A stretch of 64,000 bases of DNA from Hippopus hippopus (Eukaryota; Mollusca; Bivalvia; Cardiida; Cardiidae): positions 24,015,587 to 24,079,586 of the forward strand of contig OX328107.1 in the NCBI GenBank assembly GCA_946811185.2, in the 5' to 3' direction. Positions within the stretch are counted from its first letter, which is position 1, and every line of letters begins with the position of its first letter. Made by a program: the position numbers and the translations under genes. Below the pieces are notes generated by a model, which was given only the letters and a program-made list of their open reading frames with translations, did no database searches and had not been told where the DNA came from. Below are positions 54,801 to 61,500 of the stretch, piece after piece.

Positions 54801-55496
54801 CTTCACATGCTATCTGGAAAAGTCTAGAATTTCATATTCTGGTTTTGGTTTATCTCAAAAATGTGAGGTTTGATATTAGACTATCTACTACTACGGGATT
54901 AACTTTGGATAAAAAGATGAATTTGGGTGCCTTTGATTGATCTAGATCTAGTAAATTTATATACATATAAACTCATCTACATGCAGATCAAGATTAGACT
55001 ATAGTGAGCAGAACATAATCTATAGATCTATCAAACAGTGACACTGAAAAAGATGTGAATCAACACAATTAATTTTTCAAAGACGACGCACAGACAGAAA
55101 TGAAACCTGCCACACAATCTAGGACGAAAATTAGAACGTTACTAAGTACTAGATCTACTGTAAATGTAATCTGAGTGTAGAATACTTTTAAATGAAACTA
55201 AGAGAGAGAGAAAAAGAAGGCCAAAAAAGTCATGAAATCACTCATTGCGTAATCTATCGGTCGAAAACATCCTGATAGTGTCCTCATATTGAAATAAGAG
55301 CAACAAAACAAAGCCTTGTTTTTTTTTTTCAAAGGTATTCTAAAAAATTAAAGAACTAGATCTATGCTCACCTATCATAAAACTCGGGGGATTTGACGAC
55401 AGAGTTGTGTCTAATCTGCTTAACTGCCATACTTTGATCCTTAATCTTCTGGTTCACAGTTAACTCCCTTGTGTACGTTGACCGGAAGTGCGCCAT
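42743..55496 (-). CDS. Unrecognised 108-residue protein, three exons
   Basis: Exons 55372-55496, 47706-47767 and 42743-42882 join in phases 2 and 1 into a 108-residue reading frame ending in TGA. The protein has no signal peptide or clear transmembrane helix. The N-terminus is polar and basic (MAHFRSTYTRELTVNQKIKD). The middle reads SPEFYDSYTPQIAMYMQSEK, and the C-terminal third is aromatic-rich (KVQYYWRNTG, QPFEYLTREAEDLK). I do not recognise a family. The evidence is three GT-AG-compatible boundaries, matching phases and protein-like composition. The exon 3 acceptor is chosen as TAG before ATCTAAAAG because only that phase stays open. Divergent neighbour of the ORP gene. Confidence 0.6.
42995..43375. 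mobile_element. M2 variant then eroded M1
   Basis: M2 core at 43092-43155 (CAGGCAGCATG). M1 plus, about 43195-43375. Confidence 0.65.
43500..43610 (-). repeat. Degenerate tRNA-like sequence
   Basis: Minus strand: GTAGCTTAGTTGAAAG and GTGGGTTCAAATCC resemble A and B boxes. The acceptor stem does not pair well. Confidence 0.45.
43800..44201 (-). mobile_element. Eroded M1 followed by a clean M1
   Basis: 43973-44201 has TTAA at both ends; its right TTAA overlaps the stop of terminal-exon copy 1. Confidence 0.8.
44198..44361 (-). pseudogene. Duplicate of the terminal exon, copy 1
   Basis: Same TAG acceptor and same DLKV opening and phase as the 42.8-kb exon. The frame stays open for 54 codons (DLKVFYEICVDCDTGSNLIY, later LIDLWRRS) before TAA. 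It carries about eight extra bases relative to copy 2. It is either an alternative last exon or a decaying duplicate. Confidence 0.45.
44520..44617 (+). mobile_element. M1 right half
   Basis: Starts at mid-core (TGCTGGTTACC) and runs to GGTAAAGGGTTAA. Confidence 0.8.
44631..44925. mobile_element. M7 element with a triplicated arm
   Basis: Core GATTGGCTAAACTATTTGG and inverse; the left arm contains a 47-bp unit three times (44690-44830). Confidence 0.8.
44990..45568. mobile_element. Cluster of partial M1 copies
   Basis: Copies about 44990-45115, 45152-45323, 45320-45390 and 45436-45568, several lacking the core. Confidence 0.68.
45598..46100 (+). mobile_element. M4 foldback element, insertion defined by an empty site
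   Basis: Hairpin 45621-45746 with about 55-base arms, right end CATGAAATAAAT. The sequence on both sides is contiguous at 44200-44250, giving the unoccupied site. Confidence 0.85.
46121..46221 (-). pseudogene. Duplicate of the terminal exon, copy 2
   Basis: TAG acceptor and DLKVFNEIGVDCDTESNLIY in the same phase, then TGA after 33 codons. Very similar to copy 1, and part of the same duplicated block. Confidence 0.45.
46527..46615. repeat. M7 fragment
   Basis: GTGTTCACTAACCGTTC and CTGATTGGCTAAACC. Confidence 0.6.
46620..47530. mobile_element. Four M1 copies
   Basis: 46620-46830 and 46880-47080 are incomplete. 47095-47316 minus and 47313-47530 plus share a TTAA. Confidence 0.78.
47706..47767 (-). 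CDS. Unrecognised gene, exon 2
   Basis: Sixty-two bases between acceptor TTTCATTAG and donor GCGG/GTATGT. Entry in phase 2 gives YTPQIAMYMQSEKEKSILHA with no stop; another frame stops early. It lies in unique sequence between repeats. Confidence 0.6.
47862..47992 (-). mobile_element. M1 left half
   Basis: Cut after the core where the GAGGCGCTTGAGCGCC repeat begins. Confidence 0.75.
47993..48606 (+). repeat. Interspersed repeat starting AGGCGCTTGAGCGCC
   Basis: GGTTGCCATGGCAACC in the middle, an (ACGG)n tract at 48508-48560, and a GGCCTTCGGCCAGTGGAGCT end. The style is common in bivalve genomes; class unknown. Confidence 0.6.
48672..48770 (+). mobile_element. SINE head, truncated
   Basis: CCTTGGTAGCTGTGC and GGTTCAATCCCCGGCTTGGC, then lost after 100 bases where M3 begins. 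Confidence 0.7.
48790..49028. mobile_element. M3 element
   Basis: AGTGAAAAGGGGGCTTAATG start, CACAGTATGGCTCA end. Confidence 0.8.
49053..49640 (-). mobile_element. Three M1 copies
   Basis: 49053-49282 is near consensus. 49310-49507 lacks half of the core. 49530-49640 is a fragment. Confidence 0.8.
49995..50262 (+). mobile_element. tRNA-derived SINE, older copy
   Basis: GGTACCAATCCCCAGCTTGG head and the same body as the next copy, with more substitutions. Confidence 0.75.
50322..50639 (+). mobile_element. tRNA-derived SINE with 12-bp target duplication
   Basis: Best-preserved head: CCCCGGTAGCTCAGTCAGTA (box A) and GGTTCGCCAGTTCAATCCC (box B). AATC-rich tail. TTGTCCCTTGTG flanks it at 50310-50321 and 50640-50651. 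Confidence 0.9.
50770..50970 (-). mobile_element. M1 degraded copy
   Basis: Core shortened on the right; arms recognisable. Confidence 0.65.
51158..51808 (+). mobile_element. M1 copies
   Basis: 51158-51395 plus; a short minus end at 51438-51495; 51590-51808 plus with right TTAA. Confidence 0.75.
52052..52400. mobile_element. M1 copy followed by M2 variant
   Basis: M1 52052-52277 with TTAA at both ends; M2 variant 52278-52400 with GATCAAGATCAGACTCACTG. Confidence 0.8.
52468..52800. mobile_element. M1 copy followed by M2 variant
   Basis: M1 52468-52695 minus, perfect core. M2 variant 52696-52800 immediately after, so the M1-M2 junction recurs. Confidence 0.82.
52882..52974. repeat. 31-bp tandem repeat, three units
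   Basis: AGACTGCTTGCTACAAACAG plus 11 bases, repeated exactly at 52882, 52913 and 52944. Confidence 0.95.
53036..53470. mobile_element. Two M1 copies sharing TTAA 53249-53252
   Basis: Plus then minus, both diverged in the core. Confidence 0.75.
53596..53800. repeat. M2 variant
   Basis: TTAAAGTGCCTTTCAC start and AGATCAGACTGCAG core. Confidence 0.6.
54250..54670. mobile_element. M1 copy and M1 fragments
   Basis: 54250-54476 plus with a strong core; 54480-54670 holds two eroded minus pieces. No M1 is seen between here and 58.8 kb. Confidence 0.8.
54680..55371. other. Non-repetitive intron and upstream sequence
   Basis: No recognised repeat or convincing exon. An AGAGAGAGAGAAA tract lies at 55202-55214. 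Confidence 0.5.
55372..55496 (-). CDS. Unrecognised gene, exon 1
   Basis: Forty-one codons plus two bases (MAHFRSTYTR to EFYD), then a strong donor ATAG/GTGAGC. The start ATG overlaps the plus-strand ORP start inside one CCATGG. Met23 (QSMAVKQIRH) is an alternative start that would remove the overlap. Confidence 0.65.
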
Positions 55497-55520
55497 GGCA
55501 GTTTGTGAGAAAAATAGAAC
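55470..55520. promoter_or_regulatory. Candidate bidirectional promoter with ETS-type motif
   Basis: ACCGGAAGTG at 55481-55490 is a full ETS/GABP-type site four bases before the CCATGG that holds both start codons. GCCATGGC also resembles a YY1 core. No TATA box is evident. Such ETS/YY1 arrangements are typical of short housekeeping divergent promoters. Confidence 0.5.
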
Positions 55521-55599
55521 GGACTTTGGACTTCCCGATTTAACCTCCCTCTCCGAGTCCGAGAGGTTGCAAGTGCTAGCTGTGATGCAGAGAGCTAAA
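55495..55599 (+). CDS. ORP-like exon 1: Rab-effector-like N-terminal helix
   Basis: Thirty-five codons from the first in-frame ATG after an upstream TGA at 55435-55437. GLPDLTSLSESERLQVL fits the pattern that opens the Rab-binding helix of RIM-type proteins. Donor AAA/GTATTA; phase 0. Confidence 0.75.
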
Positions 55600-58500
55600 G
55601 TATTAATTCATTTTGACCCAGAATAAGATTTGCCCTGTCAATATACTACATAACCCTTAAAATGAAGCTACATTTTCGGCCCTTTCTCAGTCCAAGGGTG
55701 TGTACATAGGGCCATAGCCTATTTCTAAATAAATAGAGATGTAACATGAATCAGCCTAAGATATAAAACGGGCGAAAAAGACTTTTTTATACAAACATAT
55801 TCAGTCATAATCGTACAATTACTGATCAGAAGTGGTTACATGACACTGCCCTTAGCAGGGCTTTCATTAAGAGCCGGGAGCCGGCGATTTCACCCGTCTA
55901 TTTTGACCGAACCCCCCCGGCTACTTTTGTCCTACAAAAAATGGCCAATGGTGTTTTTTTAATCCAGAATATAAAACTCTGAATGTTTTTACTGATTATT
56001 TTGCTTATAAAACATTGCCCTGTCACTAAAAACATAATGAAATTAACTGCACCTTCCGATCTGTCTCGCGAATAGTTTGTTTACAAAATAATGCCGGAAA
56101 TCGGTTTTTTTTATCGCTCGTTTCGGCCCGGTCATTTTGGGTCTACGTAGTTTCGGCCTTTAGTCAATTTTTGGGGAGGGTCACCGTCATCAGGGTAATG
56201 TTTGGATCTCTATTTACTTGAGGGGTCTGAAATGCTGACAGAGGTGTTCCAGGTAATAAAGTCCGAATCATCCGGGCCGATGTGAATTGGATCGGTATGG
56301 TTTTGGCTCAAAGTGTCTTGGAATCGTGCTTCGTTGTGTACGACAATCGGAATTGGGCGATGTAAACAAACCAGCATGTCTACAAATCTTCTGAACACAA
56401 ATGCACAGAAGACTCGCAAGAGTTAGATTGAGCCGAAAAGACATGTCTTGTATAGTGGTGGGATGATGATCGACTATATAGTCGAAAGTCAGTTGGTTTT
56501 GGCTTCCGATTCTGATAATCGATTGAAAATCCTGGAATCGATTGTAGTCGATTCCTGAACTTGCTCGGTCCCAAAACTTGAATTCTGGTTTTTAGCGCTT
56601 GGTTTTGTGACTTATATTAATCACACTTGGATTCAACATAGTGGATAACAAACACAAAAATTGGCTGGAAAAATGAAAAAGAAATTTTTGTTCATGGATG
56701 TCTTGACAAAACTTGACAACTCGGCAAGCTTCTCATTTGATCCATGAGCCCAGATTTCGACACTTGGAAATTTGAAATGACCTGTCTTTGACGCTGAAAA
56801 ATATCTGCCTAAATGTCAATCTGACGCATAAAATTATCGTCTAGAGCTTCATATAACCTAGCTTGCGCGCATCCGGCAGAAATATGGGCTAAACACGATC
56901 AGTATAAAACGCAAAGGACATGTGCATGATAATGAAGCGGGCGAGTCATTTATGACAAAGTAACAAAGGTGTTAATCCTCTAATCTAGTGTAAAGTGACA
57001 GATTTTAAAGTAACCTGCTATTCAAACTGACTAACTGATGTCAAATCATGTAGTAATACTTCTCCAAAAATTAATTGTCACGAAAAAATAGATTGCCAAA
57101 AAAACGTGAAAACCCATGAGACTATAATGAATTTAAACAGTGAATTTACACAAATCTCTGAATAAAACAATAAGTGGAAGCTAAAATTCTGTTCATGAGT
57201 GAAAAAAAAAATGTTGTATGAAATGAAAATATAGATCTATAGCAGACGGGGGTGGGGGGGGGGGGTCGTCTGCAAATGCTTGAAATAAGTCTGATTCTTT
57301 TTAACTCGTTTGCAAATTAAAATATAAGGAACAAAATGAATGGTATTGAATAAAGCAGAAAATTTAATGGTAATGTATTTCCATTGATTTTTAAAGTGAA
57401 AAACACAACATCTTTATAAACTTAATATGTAGACAATATTGTCACAGTATTTAAAGCAAAAAGACATTCTCAGTTAAATGGAGAAACTGATTGTACAACC
57501 GATAGCTAGTAGATTTGCTCTTTCGATTAAAAAGTGATAATCGATTGAGATTTTAAACTGATTGCCCAACACTACTTTTAAGGAATTTGCAGAGCTTGTC
57601 AGAGATGGAAGTTCGTCTATATGCTAAAGCTGTGCAACTTTCTGTCAAGTCACCACCACCCTCTTATGATGACTGGTCGGAGAGTGAATGTGAAAATGAT
57701 TGGTATTCAGCAGTACATTTTGCAAGTTGTGTGATGAAAATGCCCAAAAATGCTTTTGGAATTCTGTACTGTTTTTCATTTTATGCATGATTTATGCACA
57801 AAACTGACAGATAAATCAACAAAACAAATTTAAAAAATACTATTGACTCATCTCCAAGAGCTATTGTCGATTACCATTTATTTCCATATTAACAAAATTT
57901 GGGGATGAAATAGTAAAGTTAAGCTTCGTTGACAAAAAGTTCTGTTTCATTTGATCCTCTTCAGTATATTCTTCTCCATGTTTCTGAAGAAAAAGGGGGG
58001 GGTATGGACAAGAAATGGCACCAAATATCCCCCCTGGATATATGGTTCTCCATGTCTGCAAACACCTAATTTTCGTTTTCGGCTGGGGGCCTTCGGCCCC
58101 CTTGACCCCCAGACAGGGGGCGCTGCCCCCTTGGCCCCCGCTGGGGGAGGACCCCCAGACCCCCCTTATACTTTTGGAAATTACCCATCTACTTAAAGTC
58201 TTATTGAAAGCCCTGCCTTAGTTTTGCAACAAAATTTATTCCCCTGTCACTTGTTTACTTTCAATGATGGTAAGGTGAAAGCGCTCAAAGAAAGCATGGA
58301 TATGCGCACTAGTGCTGCTTTGTAACTCGAATAATTTTGAAAGTGATATTAAACATCAAAAACACAAAACGCATGTACCTCTGTTTGTGAAGAACAGATG
58401 TGTATTTAGAAAATATGTTCTTTCTGATCATGTTTGTGTTGCAGTGCAGGAGTTTAGAAACCTATCAATCAAAAAAAAAAAAAAAAATTGTAAATACCTG

Positions 58501-61500
58501 AACTCTTAGGCTGCTAAGCGCGACTTACGGACCTTTTGCGGACAGTGTAGATCAAGATCAGACTGCACAGAACGTGCAGTCTGATCTGTGATCTACATTG
58601 TCCGATAAGGTCATATTTTCCCCATAAAATTACCATTGAAATACCAAAATTTTGGTTTTTTTATCTGCTTAAAAGTTTCATTTCATTTACTTAGCAGGAT
58701 AAGGGTTAAGAGAGTAATATCTCCGAACATGCTGGGCTCTTTATACAGCCTGTACAATTGCAGTCAGTGTATGCCACTGAAGCAAGACAAGCCAACCATG
58801 TATCTCTTGGTTTTCTTCCATAGATGTAAAATTGTACTTCTTGTTTTTCTTCCATACACTAGATGTAAAATTACTGCCATTAACACTTTACTAAACAATC
58901 CCAAATTTTAAGGACGTGAAAGAGAAGGCCTTTGAAAACATTGTGAGTAAAAGGGAAAATGCTGATAACCAGCATACTGTTGTTCAAAAATAGAAATCAT
59001 CATTTGAACTACATTTAATTTGTCATCTGCGATTGCTTTCAATTTTGTCCAGTTTAGGATTTTGGCGTATGGCAATGGGTTAACTCTTTACTACACAATT
59101 CTAAGGTTTAATGACATAAACAAAGAAAGCTTTTGAAAACAGTAGGAAAAAGATAAGATATAATCAGCATTTTCTACCTTTCCTGTTATGTTTTCAACCC
59201 TTATCAAAAACAAATTCCATTATTTGAGCCACATTTAAATTGTCATTTGCAAATGCTTTGTATTTGGACTAGTCCAAAATTCTGTCGTTTGGTAAAGAGT
59301 TGAGGTAATATGGAGTACAGTGTAAATATGTACATGTACGTCATATTTGGTTCCGTCTTAACCCTTAGAGTGCCTAATAGAACCAGCAGATATTTTTCAG
59401 CCTAGAAATGAGATCCAAGTGATGGCAGTTTCAATTTTGTTTTTCTCTAGAATGTCTTTGAAAAAAGCAGACAGTGTATTTCAAAGATCAGGGTTTGTAT
59501 TAACCAACCATTCTTAAGAACTTTCTTAGTCTTATTCTTCAAGATTTTCTAACTTTGAAAGTAGCACAATGTCTGACTGGCTAAACCAAATGGCTTAGCC
59601 AATCAGAAGTTGTGTCACTTTCAAATTTAGAAAATTCTGGAGAGTAAGACTGTGAATGTTTGGTGGATACGGGCCCAGACTACATTTTTTGTGCAGTCCC
59701 TTCTTGATCTACACTGGCCACAAAGGCAACTATTGTCCTGAAAGGCACTTTAAATGTTAATAGATTATACAATATTCTAAAGTCTTTCTGTGGCCTTTTC
59801 ACGTATATCTCCATTAGGATGACCTACAAGATGTATCTTTGGTTGTTTACTAAGGAGTATGAAATCATAAATTTTGAGTATGAAATCATACATAAAATAT
59901 GTCTGTATTTTTCAGGAATTTGAAATGACAGAAGATGCCAAAACAAAAAGGTAAATTTTACATTTTAGGATAAGCAGTGCCATATTGTGCTACCAGTTGC
60001 AACTGTATATCATGGTTAAGTGCTGTCTGATCTTGAGATATACCATCCAGATAATCCCTGAACATCTTTTGTTGTGATAAGAAGTCTTAATGTTCTAGTA
60101 AAAACTTTGGAGTATATGTATTTATTATTACCAGTAGACTTATACTTTCAGGCATTTAGCCACAATGTATTGGCTTAACATCTCTTTAAAAATTTACATC
60201 AGAGGTGCTGAGTTTATCAAATGCAGTAACCTGTAATAACTGTTTGTTTAACCTGTAATAGGCAAGAAAAATTCAGTCTTGTCCAAATTAAAGGCATTTG
60301 CATGATTTTCTCCTTTTCCACAATGCTTTCAAAGGCCTTTTTCTAGGTATTGTTTGACCTCAGTGCTAATAAAGCCAAACTACGCTGTAGCCTTGAAAGT
60401 GTATTCAAAACCACAATAACAGATAATATGGTTAAAATTGTATATATTACTTGGAAGATATTGTACTGGTATTGTAAGGATTTGATTGTTAACCCTTTTC
60501 CATGCAATCCTGTATTTAAAGGACTATAAAGGAAGAGGCTTTCAAAAACATTGAGGGAAAGGAGAAAATGCTGGTAACCAGCATTTTCTCCATTTCCCAC
60601 AATGTTTTCTATCTTTTCGAAGACAAACCCTGTCATTTGGTCCAGACTTGACTTGTCATCTGCAAATACTTTCAGCTTGGGCCAGTTTAGAATTATGTGG
60701 TCTGGTAAAGACTTAATGAATTGAGTTTTATACGCAAACGCTATATTAAAGGTTACAGAACTGTGTTAAATGGCTGTGGTAGCAGTATGATTTATTAGTT
60801 ACAGAAACAGTGCTGCTAAAGCATCAAAGGAAAGGAAAGAAGGAAATATAATTCATCTTGAGTGTTTGACTATTTGTTCATTTAACACATTTCCACACAA
60901 TCCTGAGTTTCAATTAGTGACCCTAGGAAATGAGACTTGAAAATAAAGTGGGAAAAGGAGAAAATACAGGTAACCAGCATTTTCTCTTTTTTCCACAATG
61001 TAATCTTTCCTTTCAAAAACTAATCCAATCATTTGAGCCACATTTAATTTGTCGACTGCAGATGCTTTGAATTTGGACCAGTCTTAAATATCAGCGTTTG
61101 GTAAACCGTTAAGCACTATCTTTATCCGGATCACCACACTGATGCCCGTCTTATTTTGCCAGGAAATTAAACTATAATACAAAAAGAAATAACTCAAGAT
61201 GCTGCTTTTGTTATCAGATTTCTATTTCCTGAAATTTCTTAATATTTTCATTTAAAGTAAGTACACAGAAGGCTTAGACAAGGAAATATTTCAAGGTTCA
61301 AAGAGGTAATATCTCTAGTGCTTCCTCACAAAAACTGGTGTCATTGGTACTCCTTTAAATTGTCTCAATGATACACTTTTAACTGTGAGCACTTGAGTGT
61401 TCTTCCCAGTAGAAGAATATTGAAGATTCTTCTAAAGAATTGTTGGTGTTGGAAAGCTGCTGCGAGTAGAACCTGAATGTTCAATGTTGAAGGGAGTATG

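Larger units (their letters stand above)
55856..58215. mobile_element. hAT-like non-autonomous element, 2.36 kb, with 6-bp target duplication
   Basis: Ends CAGGGCTTTCATTAAGAG and the inverse of CAGGGCTTTCAATAAGAC, flanked by CCTTAG at 55850-55855 and 58216-58221. CAGGG ends and short duplications fit the hAT group. The interior includes a nested element, a protein-like open frame at 57569-57787 and a GC-rich block at 58080-58170. No transposase seen. It lies in intron 1 of the ORP gene. Confidence 0.75.

Noticed and set aside
55372..55496. 5' noncoding exon of the FRRS1-like gene
   Set aside because: It is coding in phase with 47706-47767 and 42743-42882, which ends in a stop before the FRRS1-like start exon, so a separate gene explains it better. 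An alternative noncoding use cannot be excluded.
57951..58221. Pro/Gly-rich open frames
   Set aside because: They translate the GC-rich G/C-run block at the end of the hAT-like element.
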